Shown here: positions 8,245 to 17,666 of the stretch, piece by piece
Layout: each line of letters opens with the position of its first letter
Position numbering within the stretch: position 1 is the first letter of the stretch
Source: Tenacibaculum aquimarinum
GTDB taxonomy: Bacteria; Bacteroidota; Bacteroidia; Flavobacteriales; Flavobacteriaceae
Assembly (NCBI RefSeq): GCF_022478115.1
Contig: NZ_JAKGSC010000002.1
Span: forward strand, 433,788 to 497,787
Direction: 5' to 3'
DNA: 64,000 bases
Position numbers and translations under genes: made by a program
The notes under the pieces: generated by a model
Seen by the model: only the letters and a program-made list of their open reading frames with translations
Told to the model about the DNA's origin: nothing
Databases searched by the model: none

Positions 8245-9528
8245 CTATTCTTTTACTACTTTTCCAACCTTTCTTATCAAAAACAAGACTGATAGTACTG
8301 CTAAGACTACAGAAATTGTAATTGCAACAAATGCTGGAGTATAAGTCCCTCCTTCTGTATCTGTTATTCTTCCTATAAACCAGTTCATAATTATTGGTGA
8401 AACCGCAGCAACAGTTCCTGCTAATCCTGCTAAAGTTCCTACAGATGGCCCTCTAAACAAGTCACTTGATAAGGTTTGAATATTTCCAATTGCAAATTGA
8501 AATCCAAATAGCGCTAAACCAGCTAAATAGATAAACGTCATGTAATTTGAATCGTTTACAAATAATATAATCGATACAAACCCTGCTATAATTAAAAGAC
8601 TCCCTAAAATTATACTCGCTTTTCGTCCAGTATCTACTGAAGTCCTTTTTATTATTTCTTCAGTAAACAATCCACCTAAGATTCCTCCAGCTGCTGCCAT
8701 TAAATATGAAATCCACATAGTCTTTCCTATTTCCTCAATACTTAGACCAAATTTTGAGTTTAAGTAAATTGGCATCCAACCTGCAAAAAACCACCAAATT
8801 GGCTCTATGAAAAATCGACATAGTAAAACTCCCCATGGTTGTTTATAACTTAATATCTTTCCAACTGACAAACTTTTCGCTCCTTCTTCTACAACATTAT
8901 CATTTGCGATTCTATCATTTAAAAGCATGTTTCTTTCTTCTTCTGTAATCCAAGGGTGATCTTTTGGCTTTGTCTTATTTATAATAAACCAAGGAACAAC
9001 CCAAAGCATCCCTAAACCTCCTAATATAATGTAAGTTGTTTTCCATCCAAAATGAGAATATAAATAAACAATAATAACTGGAGCAACAACATTTCCAATT
9101 GATGCACCTGCATTAAAAATACCTTGAGCTAAAGCTCGTTGTTTTGCAGGAAACCACTCTCCATTAGATTTTACTGCTCCTGGCCATAAACCTGCTTCTC
9201 CTAATCCTAATAAAGCACGTGCTATTGATAGACTCGCAAACCCTCTTGCTACTGCATGAAATGCAGATGCTAATGACCAAACTACAATAGAAACTACAAA
9301 ACCTAATCGTGTTCCTATTTGGTCATACAACCTTCCTGATAAAAATTTACTCGCTGCATAGGCTACTAAAAAAATATTTAGCATATCTGCATAGTCAGAG
9401 TTATCCATTCCTAGATCTTCTCCCATTTGAGGCCATAATAATGCAAAAGCCGTTCTATCTATATAATTGATTACAGTTGCTAAAAATATCAACGTTATAA
9501 TCCACCATCTTAGTCCTTTTATTTTCAT
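8245..9528 (-). CDS. MFS transporter, probable unsaturated uronate (DEH) permease
   Basis: 427 aa with about 12 hydrophobic segments. The N-terminus (INYIDRTAFALLWP) and the region GLGEAGLWPGAVKSNGEWFP are typical of the anion:cation symporter branch of the major facilitator superfamily, which includes the hexuronate transporter ExuT and glucarate carriers. In this locus the natural substrate is the monomer from the periplasmic PL17 lyase. The gene is 55 bp upstream of the SDR in transcription order. It follows susD2 across a 240-bp gap containing an RNA hairpin, so its expression may be tuned separately from susCD. Confidence 0.85.
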   Translation of the reverse strand: MKIKGLRWWIITLIFLATVINYIDRTAFALLWPQMGEDLGMDNSDYADMLNIFLVAYAASKFLSGRLYDQIGTRLGFVVSIVVWSLASAFHAVARGFASLSIARALLGLGEAGLWPGAVKSNGEWFPAKQRALAQGIFNAGASIGNVVAPVIIVYLYSHFGWKTTYIILGGLGMLWVVPWFIINKTKPKDHPWITEEERNMLLNDRIANDNVVEEGAKSLSVGKILSYKQPWGVLLCRFFIEPIWWFFAGWMPIYLNSKFGLSIEEIGKTMWISYLMAAAGGILGGLFTEEIIKRTSVDTGRKASIILGSLLIIAGFVSIILFVNDSNYMTFIYLAGLALFGFQFAIGNIQTLSSDLFRGPSVGTLAGLAGTVAAVSPIIMNWFIGRITDTEGGTYTPAFVAITISVVLAVLSVLFLIRKVGKVVKE

Positions 9529-9702
9529 CTTGTGTGTTTGGTTTTATTGGTAAATAAAAATAAATACCTGAGTTTATTTTTTTTTATGAAAAATTGAAAT
9601 TGTAAAAGCAAAAAACTGCTTTAATAAAATTCTCAAGTTCGTTTTATAATTAACCTTTAAATACATAAGTAGTAGCGACAATAGAAGAACCACCTATAAG
9701 AC

Positions 9703-9740
9703 AAAGCCTTACCTGAAAAATACTAATCAGATAAGACTTT
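9703..9740 (-). promoter_or_regulatory. Intercistronic stem-loop between susD2 and the MFS gene
   Basis: Arms AAAGCCTTACCTGA (9703-9716) and TCAGATAAGACTTT (9727-9740) around a 10-nt loop. As DNA there are two mismatches, but in minus-strand RNA both become U-G pairs, giving an uninterrupted 14-bp stem. No good U-run follows, so a stability or processing element is more likely than a full terminator. The rest of the 9529-9768 gap holds nothing recognised. Confidence 0.6.
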
Positions 9741-9768
9741 AAAAATTATTATTTTTTAATAAATTAAC

Positions 9769-11097
9769 TTAGTAACCTGCATTTTGTGTAATTACACCAT
9801 CGCTAGATAATACTTCAGAAATTGGAATTGGAAATAAGTGGTAATTAGAATTTACCGAAACTCCCATTTCTGCATCAACAGTACCAGTCCTAACTAAATC
9901 AAACCATCTATGTCCTTCAAAAGCTAATTCTAGCCTTCTTTCATCAGCAATAGCTTGTCTAACGTCAGCTTTAGAAGTTACTGTTCCTGTTAAACTTGTT
10001 AAACCCGCTCTAGTTCTTAATGGGTCTAATAAAGGAAGTACAGTTGTTGCCGGAGCATCATTTTCATTTAATGCTTCTGCATATAATAAAATAATGTCAG
10101 CTAACCTTATCTCAATCCAATCATGCTCACCACCTAAACCTCCATCTTTCGGAAATTTAACAGCAGTCAATCCATCTGAACTAAGAGTTACTGCTCTTCT
10201 TAAATCTGTTCCACCTCCATTTGCATCACTAGCATCAAAAGCTGCTACTAAATCAGGATCAACAGGGAAATCTGCCTTAGAATCATCACCAACAAACCAG
10301 TTCCAAAAATCAGAACCAAAACCATACTCATCTACTATTGAACTTGAAACTTGAGTTGAAAATATAATTTCAGAATTACCTACTTCATTAGCAGCTCCAA
10401 ATACTTCATCAAAATTAGTTTTTAAAGCTAGCCCAGCACCTCCTACGACAGCAGCAAGATGAGGTTCTGCACTTGAGAAATCTCCCATAGTAGCATATAC
10501 TTTACCTAATAATGCTTGTGCAGCATACCTAGAAGCCCTTCCATCTACTATAGCAACATCTAAAGCTGACATAGCATCCATTAAATCAGGAATAATAACA
10601 TTGTTATAAACATCATTAGCTGGTTGTCTAACTAAAATAGAAGTATCAGACAAACTTGGTGAAGCTGTTAAGTGTACAGTTACTGCTCCAAAAGATTTAA
10701 CAAGTTTAAAATAAGATAAAGCTCTTAAAAATTTCGCTTCACCAACATGAGTTGCATTTGTAGAATTTTCAATTACGTTATTTGCACTTAATATTGACTT
10801 ATACAAACCTCTATACATAGGAGCAAAAAATTGATTTTCCATAGTTGTCAAGTTATTAGTATATACGTCAAACTCTGTATAAGGAGCTTCATCCATAAGT
10901 GCATTATCTGACCTAAACTCAGCCATTACCGCCAAAGGAGTTACACTTCCTAATTGATAATAATAAGCCGCATTTAATACACCTTCAAAATCAGTTAAAG
11001 AGTCTGCACTAGCTAAGTTAGGTGGAGATTGATCCAAATCTGTTGTACAAGCTGCTATAAAAAACAGCGATCCCAGTAATATATATATTTTTTTCAT
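9769..11097 (-). CDS. SusD/RagB-family nutrient-binding lipoprotein 2
   Basis: 442 aa with a lipoprotein signal ending FIAAC (Cys17) followed by TTDLDQSPP. It has SusD-type helical segments (GEAKFLRALSYFKLVKSFG) and the RagB C-terminus (DERRLELAFEGHRWFDLVRTG, ending QNAGY). It is clearly distinct from SusD1, so the two pairs are old paralogues, not a recent duplication. It follows susC2 by 10 bp and should form the binding lid of that transporter. Alginate oligomers are the inferred ligand; the two pairs may prefer different lengths or M/G composition. Confidence 0.93.
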   Translation of the reverse strand: MKKIYILLGSLFFIAACTTDLDQSPPNLASADSLTDFEGVLNAAYYYQLGSVTPLAVMAEFRSDNALMDEAPYTEFDVYTNNLTTMENQFFAPMYRGLYKSILSANNVIENSTNATHVGEAKFLRALSYFKLVKSFGAVTVHLTASPSLSDTSILVRQPANDVYNNVIIPDLMDAMSALDVAIVDGRASRYAAQALLGKVYATMGDFSSAEPHLAAVVGGAGLALKTNFDEVFGAANEVGNSEIIFSTQVSSSIVDEYGFGSDFWNWFVGDDSKADFPVDPDLVAAFDASDANGGGTDLRRAVTLSSDGLTAVKFPKDGGLGGEHDWIEIRLADIILLYAEALNENDAPATTVLPLLDPLRTRAGLTSLTGTVTSKADVRQAIADERRLELAFEGHRWFDLVRTGTVDAEMGVSVNSNYHLFPIPISEVLSSDGVITQNAGY

Positions 11098-11107
11098 TTT
11101 CTATTAT

Positions 11108-14100
11108 TTAAAAATTAACATTTAAACCTATTGTAAAACTTCTAACAACAGGGCTTGCACCAACTTGTGCACCATAAGTTGTTGGGTTAGTACTATTTAC
11201 ACCTTCTGGGTTATAAGATGTATAATCATCTCCCATTATGTATAATAAATTAGTAGCAGCTCCATATAACCTAACTGAACTTACACCAATGCTTTCTGCG
11301 ATATCTCTTTTTAAAGTATATCCAATAGTAAGGTTTCTTAAAGCTATATATGAAGCATCTTGAATCATAGCATCAGTTTGGTTTCTATTTCTTTCATAGT
11401 GCTCACCATTATGATCAGCAATACCATCACCGTTTGCATCTAAACGAGAATAATCTAATCTTCCTCCCCATTGAGACCCGTAATAAAGTGGATCAATATT
11501 GTAAACTTCAGCTCCGTGAGATCCTTGTAATTGGAAAGACATATCAAAATCCTTATAACTTAAGTTATGTGACATACCCCAGTAAAAATCTGGTGTATTT
11601 TGTCCAATTTTAACTAAATCCCCACCATTTTCAACAGTTCTTGTTCTATCAATTACACCATGTCCTGGCTCACCTGGAGCTTGTTGATCTACAACATAAG
11701 ATTCTCCTGTTTGACTATTAGGGTGTCTTGATCCGTCAGCCAAATAATCCATTTCAACATCTCCTATGGTTTCTAATCCCCACATTTCTCCAATTCCTCC
11801 ACCTACATAATTTCTAAATACAGCACCTCTACCACTCTGTCCAAAAATTACTTGAGGTAATTCATCTAAGCCACCTAAATCAGTAATTTCAGTATTAACT
11901 GTTGATAAGTTAGCCCCCATATTCCAAGAGAAATCATCTTTACTAATTAACCTTGCAGATAATTCAAACTCTAAACCAGAACTTTTAACATCTCCTACAT
12001 TTAATATTGAACTAGGGTTACCTAATGTTTCAGACTGAGCTTGATTAATTAAAATATCCTCAATATCAGATGTATAATAATCAACACCTAAAGTAAAACG
12101 GTTGTTTAAAAAACCAAAATCAACACCATAGTTAGTTTCTGTATTTGTTTGCCATGTTAAATCTTCATTTAATGAGTTTGAAGGAATTAAAAATCCTGTT
12201 CCGTATATTGTTGCTCCAGGACTTAAAAGGCTCAATGAACTATAAGAACCTAAAAAAGAAGTTGTTCCTAAAGAACCAGTACTAAACCTTAATTTTAATT
12301 TACTTAACACTTCATTATCTTCCAAGAAAGCTTCATTATGTACATTCCACCCTAAAGATAGAGCTGGAAATGTTTCAAATCTTTTATTAGCTCCAAAACG
12401 AGAATCACCATCTCTTCTTATAGATACAGATGCTAAATATTTATCATCGTACGCATAATTAATTCTTCCAAAAACACTTTCTCTTGCTCTAGTCTCATCT
12501 CTTTCCGTAACAGTAATATCTGCAGGAGAAAATAAATTATAGTTTAAAATAGCCTCATCAGGAACATTAACACCAGCTAAAGCTGTACCTACTAATTTAG
12601 TAGTTTGAAATTCAATACCTGCAACTGCAGATATATCATGCTTCTCATTAATTACTGTTTTGTAACTTAATGTTGTTTCACTTAAAACTGTAGATACTTT
12701 TAAATCAGTTTGATTTCTAAAAGTCTGAGAATTTCTCGCTCTAGAATCAAAACCTAACAATCTGTGAGCATAAGTTCTAGTGTCAGTTAAATCTCCACCT
12801 AGAACAGTTTTAATGTCTAACCCATCAATTATACTATACTGTAAATATCCACTTACATTTCCAAAAAATGTTTTTTGCCAGCTTTCTGTATTATCTAACT
12901 TAGCAGCAGGTCCAGCATCTCCAGAACCTCCAATACCATTATTAGCTCTACCATAATGCCAGTCTTGTGCTGCCATACCTGGTTCTAAATCATAAATACT
13001 ACTAGCTTCATAACCAGAACCTCTATATCCGTTATCAAAAGGAGTTAATCCTAAACCTTGAGCTTCAGCATCCAATGCTTGTACAAATGCAATAGATTCC
13101 GCTGTATGATAAATAGGACTAATAGGATAAGCTCTTAATAAATCCCTCATATCGTGACCTAAAATATCTCTTTTTGAAGTAAACCCATTAAAACTAATAC
13201 CAGTTTTAAATTTCTCTCCTAATTTTGCATCAACATTTAAACGTGCGTTTATTCTTTCATAACCTTGAGTTATCACAACACCTTCTGCATCTTGATACCC
13301 TAAAGAAGCAAAGAAATTAACATCATCACTACCACCACTCATACTAAAATCATGGCTCTGAGTTGTACCTGTTTGAAAAAGCCAATCCTCTGGGCTAATA
13401 GCTCCTGGAGAATTTTCATATGCTTTTAATCTGTATTCTAAAAAAGCTGGATCCACAGTAGCAACTGTACTTGTCCAGTTACCAGCAGCAATTTCAGACC
13501 TTGCATGAGAAGCCCATTCTGATGCCGACTGAAGTATATTATCTCTATATTTACTCGAAGTACTCGTATAAGCATTATAACTAAATTTAGCTTTACCTGA
13601 CTTTCCTTTTTTAGTTGTTACTAAAATAACACCATTTGCTCCTCTAGAACCATAAATAGCGGCAGACGCAGCATCTTTTAATATCTCTAAGCTCTGAATA
13701 TCGTTAGGATTAACAGTTTCTAATCCTCCTGAAATAGGATAACCATCAACAACAATTAACGGATTTGAAGCTCCTGAAATTGAAGAAGCTGCTCTAATTT
13801 GAATTTTTGGAGCAGCACCAGGAGAACCATCTTGATTCTGTATCAATACACCCGGTAATTTACCTGCTAACGCTTCATCAACACGTGTTGCTTGTACTGC
13901 AGCAACATCATCTCCACCAATTTTAGCAATAGCTCCTGTTGAATGAGATTTCTTACGAGTACCGTAACCAACAATAACAACCTCATCTAAAACATCAGCA
14001 TCTTCTGCTAAAACAACGTCTAATGTTTTCTGATTATCAATAGTTACTGTTTGAGTAGCATACCCTAAAGAAGAAAACTCAACAACAACACCCTTACTCA

Positions 14101-14293
14101 CTTTAAGAGAATAATTTCCGTCAAAGTCTGTTTCTACTCCATTATTGGTATTTACTACTCTTACCGACACACCAGGAAGAGGCCCATCCACCTTTGATGA
14201 AACGGTACCTTTTAAAGTATAGCCGTCTTGGGCATAAATACTGATGTTAATAAACATTGCCAACAGCAATGTTACTCTTAATTTTAAATTCAT
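11108..14293 (-). CDS. SusC/RagA-family TonB-dependent outer-membrane transporter 2
   Basis: 1061 aa with a signal peptide ending IYAQ (about residue 22). It has a carboxypeptidase-regulatory-like domain (LPGVSVRVVN, GVETDFDGNYSL), the DEVVIVGYGTRKKSHSTGAI region, a plug domain and a long beta-barrel ending NVNF. Function is TonB-driven uptake of oligosaccharides with SusD2. It heads the operon susC2-susD2-MFS-SDR, so import across the outer membrane is coupled to inner-membrane import and reduction. Its leader carries the same two-hairpin element as susC1. Confidence 0.95.
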   Translation of the reverse strand: MNLKLRVTLLLAMFINISIYAQDGYTLKGTVSSKVDGPLPGVSVRVVNTNNGVETDFDGNYSLKVSKGVVVEFSSLGYATQTVTIDNQKTLDVVLAEDADVLDEVVIVGYGTRKKSHSTGAIAKIGGDDVAAVQATRVDEALAGKLPGVLIQNQDGSPGAAPKIQIRAASSISGASNPLIVVDGYPISGGLETVNPNDIQSLEILKDAASAAIYGSRGANGVILVTTKKGKSGKAKFSYNAYTSTSSKYRDNILQSASEWASHARSEIAAGNWTSTVATVDPAFLEYRLKAYENSPGAISPEDWLFQTGTTQSHDFSMSGGSDDVNFFASLGYQDAEGVVITQGYERINARLNVDAKLGEKFKTGISFNGFTSKRDILGHDMRDLLRAYPISPIYHTAESIAFVQALDAEAQGLGLTPFDNGYRGSGYEASSIYDLEPGMAAQDWHYGRANNGIGGSGDAGPAAKLDNTESWQKTFFGNVSGYLQYSIIDGLDIKTVLGGDLTDTRTYAHRLLGFDSRARNSQTFRNQTDLKVSTVLSETTLSYKTVINEKHDISAVAGIEFQTTKLVGTALAGVNVPDEAILNYNLFSPADITVTERDETRARESVFGRINYAYDDKYLASVSIRRDGDSRFGANKRFETFPALSLGWNVHNEAFLEDNEVLSKLKLRFSTGSLGTTSFLGSYSSLSLLSPGATIYGTGFLIPSNSLNEDLTWQTNTETNYGVDFGFLNNRFTLGVDYYTSDIEDILINQAQSETLGNPSSILNVGDVKSSGLEFELSARLISKDDFSWNMGANLSTVNTEITDLGGLDELPQVIFGQSGRGAVFRNYVGGGIGEMWGLETIGDVEMDYLADGSRHPNSQTGESYVVDQQAPGEPGHGVIDRTRTVENGGDLVKIGQNTPDFYWGMSHNLSYKDFDMSFQLQGSHGAEVYNIDPLYYGSQWGGRLDYSRLDANGDGIADHNGEHYERNRNQTDAMIQDASYIALRNLTIGYTLKRDIAESIGVSSVRLYGAATNLLYIMGDDYTSYNPEGVNSTNPTTYGAQVGASPVVRSFTIGLNVNF

Positions 14294-14489
14294 AATAATA
14301 TTTATATGTTTAAAAATTTAATTTACCATCGTGTTGATAAATATCCCTTAATTACATAAACCATAAAGACTTATGTTTAATAAATTTCACTTTTAATGAA
14401 ATAATTTAAAAGGATAGATATACACGAATATCTATCCTTTTTTTCTGTACTAAATAATTCAAATTTAATATAACACAGTTTAATTTTTA
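14294..14489 (-). promoter_or_regulatory. susC2 5' leader with two hairpins (candidate kissing loop)
   Basis: On the minus strand, P1 (14441 to 14408) is a perfect 14-bp stem closing the loop UCGUGU (14427-14422). P2 (14342 to 14321) is an 8-bp stem with one U-G pair and the loop ACACGA (14334-14329), the exact complement of the P1 loop. P2 ends 27 nt before the start codon, as in susC1. The last 27 nt are also nearly the same in the two leaders. P1 is followed by UUUU then AAAUU, so it could also act as a weak attenuator. Confidence 0.55.
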
Positions 14490-14532
14490 TTGGTTCACCA
14501 AACTGGTTCACCAAATTGGTTCACCAAATATA
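14490..14532 (-). promoter_or_regulatory. Triple operator and -7 box of the susC2 operon
   Basis: Three palindromes, TTGGTTCACCAA (14490-14501), CTGGTTCACCAA (14503-14514) and TTGGTTCACCAA (14516-14527), start exactly 13 bp apart. A perfect -7 box TATATTTG on the minus strand (14525-14532) overlaps the outermost copy. The layout is the same as at susC1, including the identical extension ATATATG beyond the array. Confidence 0.7.
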
Positions 14533-14783
14533 TGTAAAATAAATGTCAAAATCCTTAACTCATATATATATGTGCTTATTTTTATGAATATTGTATTTTT
14601 TTAACCTAAAAGATGAAGTATTTGTTTAAAAACAACAAAAACACAATAAATAAATCAATACTGAAACACCGTTTTCTAGCACAAGTAAATTATATACTTC
14701 TAAAATTGATAGAAACACAATGAAATAGTTAAAGAAAAACGAATTAAACCACTAAAAACAAGACGGCAGGGATTTACAAATAA
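14533..14783. other. AT-rich spacer, nothing recognised
   Basis: About 250 bp between the susC2 promoter and the inverted repeat behind the cupin gene. No credible reading frame, terminator or repeat was recognised. Confidence 0.55.
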
Positions 14784-14878
14784 TAATCGCGCTTAAAAAA
14801 GCAAACTATATTATTAGTAACTAAATCTGCACAATTTACAGAAACTAACAAAATAACTATACTCTTTAAGCGCGATTA
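14784..14878. repeat. 95-bp segment bounded by perfect 14-bp inverted repeats
   Basis: TAATCGCGCTTAAA (14784-14797) and its exact complement TTTAAGCGCGATTA (14865-14878) enclose 67 bp of AT-rich DNA. The GC-rich core GCGC stands out from its surroundings. It lies just beyond the stop codon of the cupin gene. It could be an RNA hairpin ending the PL17-cupin transcript, or a remnant of a small mobile element. Confidence 0.6.
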
Positions 14879-14899
14879 ATCGTAAAGAATTTAATCTAA

Positions 14900-15274
14900 C
14901 TACGACTTGTCTCCAAAATAAGACGGTCCGTCACCTGTTAAGAAATCTTCTCTTACAGGGCTAAACGTATCAATAAGCTGCCCTTCTTCTAAACAAACTG
15001 CACTATGCAATAGATTTGGCTCAATATAAACACCATCACCTGCTTCTACAATTTGCTTTACTCCGTCTATTTCAAATTCGAATTTACCTGAAACACAATA
15101 AGTAGCTTGTGTATGAAAATGTTGATGCGGAGCACCTAATGCTCCTTTATCAAATTTCACACTTACCATCATTATTTGGTTATCGTAACCTAAAAACTTT
15201 CTTGATACTCCTCCTCCAAGTACTTCCCATTCCATGTCTTTTGCGATGACGTATTTTTCGCTAACTCTTTTCAT
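14900..15274 (-). CDS. kdgF: KdgF-like cupin, unsaturated uronate linearisation
   Basis: 124 aa single-domain cupin. The metal-binding set His50, His52, Gln56 and His90 is visible in APHQHFHTQATY and EPNLLHS. KdgF proteins convert cyclic 4,5-unsaturated uronates, released by pectate or alginate lyases, to the linear keto form that the reductase uses. No signal peptide is seen, so it acts in the cytoplasm. It is 28 bp downstream of the PL17 gene, the enzyme that makes its substrate, and should share its operator. The family call is firm; the exact reaction rests on context. Confidence 0.85.
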   Translation of the reverse strand: MKRVSEKYVIAKDMEWEVLGGGVSRKFLGYDNQIMMVSVKFDKGALGAPHQHFHTQATYCVSGKFEFEIDGVKQIVEAGDGVYIEPNLLHSAVCLEEGQLIDTFSPVREDFLTGDGPSYFGDKS

Positions 15275-15302
15275 AATTAATAGTTTATTAGTTTTAATTT
15301 AT

Positions 15303-17576
15303 TTATTTGAAATAATAAGAACCTGACCATTCATAATTCTTATCGTTAATTTTTAATGTATGTTTCGCTTCTTTTGAAGCATTTGTATTTGATGTTATAA
15401 ATAGCTTAGTTACTCCTTTTATATTAGTAACTGCTACAGCTGTATAATCTAAAATATCTAGAACTGTTTTTAATTCTTTGATACTACTATTTGAATTAAA
15501 TGCCGATTCTGATACGGGACTATAACTTCCGTGTGACTCTATCACAGAAACAAATGTTGTATTTTTAGAGTTATTTCTACGTAATATTAATGCTGGGTCT
15601 CTTCTTAAGTTAAACTCAGGATCGTTTGCCCCTATTCTTGTAAAAAACAAATTATCGGTATTACCCGTAACTGTTGTTAATGTGTAAAATTTATTATTAT
15701 TAAGCCAAGAAAATTTAGAATTAACTGCATTTGCTTTTGCTGAACCTTCTACAAATAAATGCTGATACCCATTTTTATTTCCCAAAGGCTTTAAAGTTTG
15801 AGGTGTAGAATATTTAAAATCAGTTTGCAATACTTGTCCAAAATAATAAAAAGGAAAATCGTATTGATTTGCTTTAACTGAAGTTACCTTCATTATATCT
15901 AAAACATAAGGTTTTTCAAAATCTTCATCTTTAATTACAGCAATTGTTCTATGCATATCTGTACCAGCATATGTTTTTGCTACTTTAGAACTTACAACTT
16001 TAACATTTTCATCTTCAGAAGAAAAATAATGTAAATCTGGATGGTTTTTACTTCCAATTTCATATTTCCCATTATAATGAGATGTTTCATTTTGAGTAAC
16101 TGTATTATGTGCAATAGTTTGTTTTGCCCAAGTTTTATTTTCTTTTAAATAATTTCCACCGCCTTTTTGTTCAATATTTACAAATCGTGATAATCCATAA
16201 TCCTGTAAAACCTCTTCGCCTTTTTCATATAATGAATAAGATAATTTATCATAATGACCATGGCTAGATCCTTGAGACGCATATTTAAAAACAAGTTCAA
16301 TGTCATTATTTCTTAGAATTCCAACACCACCTTGCTTACCTTTTGGGCCATCAGATAAATTAATTGATTTCTTATTAAATGGCTTATCTTCTCCATTTTT
16401 AACTCCTAATGCAACCGCCAAACCAGAATCATCTAATAAAACTTTATTTTGTTGTTTTGCTATACTTAACAAACCTGGATCTTGTTCTCCGTAATGATAT
16501 GATATATCTACAGCCGTAACCAAAGCATTGTTGTAATAAGACATTCCTTTTTGACCATCATTTAGTGGAAAGAAATCTCCATCTGCATCAGATAAGTTTA
16601 AAAGTGCATTTATTGATTTTAAAAGAACTCCTTCTTTGTATTCGAAAATCTTCATTTCTGGTTTTACATTGTGTAATCCTTCAGCAAAAATTAAAAAAGG
16701 ATACATTGCATAACGTTGGTAATACGGACCTTCATTATAATATCCATCTGGAGAAAATGGTTCTTCAATATTAGCTAAAAAACCTGCTTTACCATCTTTA
16801 TTTAAAAAACCACCATCATCATCTTTAGCTTTTGTATCTAAATTTACTCCTTTAATTCCGTACAATGCACGATCTATTAATTCTTTATCATTCATAACCA
16901 AACCAATCATACCAACTGCTGCATTTCCCCAAGTACTATGGTTATGTACTCTTTGATAAAATTGTGGACTGTCTACTGAAATATGATCTGCAAATGGTCT
17001 AAATAAGTTTGTTTCTAGTTTATTTCGCTCTTCTTCAGTTAAGTAATTATAAATACAGTCATAAGCCTGGCTAACATATACCAACCAATTAGAATCATTT
17101 AAACATTGCCAAAATAATTTACCTCTAGCATACGATCTTGTTTTTGGATGCAATGGTAATGTTTTATACAAAGCCTCATATTGCATTAACATGTCTTTTA
17201 CATACTTGGCGTATTTTTCATCATCAAGAATTTGATACAAAACACCTGCTTTTTGCAAAACTACCCAATTACGCTTATGTCTCACGTGTGTATAACCACC
17301 AGAATAATCTTTAGGAATTGGCACTTCTATTCCTGAGGCAATTTCCGCATCTATTTCTTCTTTAACAGCTTGAAGCGATTTGTCAAAAATTGGAATACTT
17401 CCTAATTGTGCCCTTATATCTTTAACTCCTTGCGCTGTCAAAATTAATTTTGGATGTATTTGAGAAGTACTCGTAACACCTTCCTTATTTTCAACTTTTG
17501 AGTTCTTTTTTTCACATGAAGTTATTAGCAAAAAAATAATAGCGACTGTAATAGCTTGTGATAGTATATTTTTCAT
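15303..17576 (-). CDS. PL17-family oligoalginate lyase, lipoprotein
   Basis: 757 aa. The lipobox is ITSC (Cys21). An N-terminal alpha-barrel alginate lyase domain (about 40-380) carries the PL17 catalytic residues Asn212 and His213 (NHSTWGNA) and the tyrosine pair at 285-286 (NEGPYYQRY). A heparinase II/III-like beta-sheet domain follows (about 410-750, with SSHGHYDKLSYSL contributing a conserved His). PL17 enzymes act exolytically on oligoalginates and release unsaturated monouronate. The length matches the family. As a lipoprotein it should face the periplasm, feeding the MFS permease. It has its own two-copy operator 8 bp upstream of the start codon, so the leader is very short. Confidence 0.95.
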   Translation of the reverse strand: MKNILSQAITVAIIFLLITSCEKKNSKVENKEGVTSTSQIHPKLILTAQGVKDIRAQLGSIPIFDKSLQAVKEEIDAEIASGIEVPIPKDYSGGYTHVRHKRNWVVLQKAGVLYQILDDEKYAKYVKDMLMQYEALYKTLPLHPKTRSYARGKLFWQCLNDSNWLVYVSQAYDCIYNYLTEEERNKLETNLFRPFADHISVDSPQFYQRVHNHSTWGNAAVGMIGLVMNDKELIDRALYGIKGVNLDTKAKDDDGGFLNKDGKAGFLANIEEPFSPDGYYNEGPYYQRYAMYPFLIFAEGLHNVKPEMKIFEYKEGVLLKSINALLNLSDADGDFFPLNDGQKGMSYYNNALVTAVDISYHYGEQDPGLLSIAKQQNKVLLDDSGLAVALGVKNGEDKPFNKKSINLSDGPKGKQGGVGILRNNDIELVFKYASQGSSHGHYDKLSYSLYEKGEEVLQDYGLSRFVNIEQKGGGNYLKENKTWAKQTIAHNTVTQNETSHYNGKYEIGSKNHPDLHYFSSEDENVKVVSSKVAKTYAGTDMHRTIAVIKDEDFEKPYVLDIMKVTSVKANQYDFPFYYFGQVLQTDFKYSTPQTLKPLGNKNGYQHLFVEGSAKANAVNSKFSWLNNNKFYTLTTVTGNTDNLFFTRIGANDPEFNLRRDPALILRRNNSKNTTFVSVIESHGSYSPVSESAFNSNSSIKELKTVLDILDYTAVAVTNIKGVTKLFITSNTNASKEAKHTLKINDKNYEWSGSYYFK

Positions 17577-17584
17577 AATAAAAA

Positions 17585-17613
17585 TTGGTCAACCAAATTG
17601 GTTGACCAATATA
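17585..17613 (-). promoter_or_regulatory. Double operator and -7 box of the PL17-kdgF operon
   Basis: TTGGTCAACCAA (17585-17596) and TTGGTTGACCAA (17598-17609) start 13 bp apart. On the minus strand TATATTGG (17606-17613) matches the -7 consensus at seven of eight positions and overlaps the outer copy. The inner copy ends 8 bp from the start codon, so bound regulator would block initiation. Confidence 0.65.
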
Positions 17614-17666
17614 CTGATATTTTGCTTGTTAGCAAAATAAGATTATAAAAATATAAAGTTGATTAA

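Noticed and set aside
10094..10354. Plus-strand frame within susD2
   Set aside because: A shadow of the SusD gene with no start signal or family match.
14460..14467. Second -7 box TAAATTTG between the operator array and susC2
   Set aside because: It has no partner at susC1 at an exact match (TAGATTTA there) and no -33 element. The box fused to the operator is shared by all five promoters, so it is preferred.
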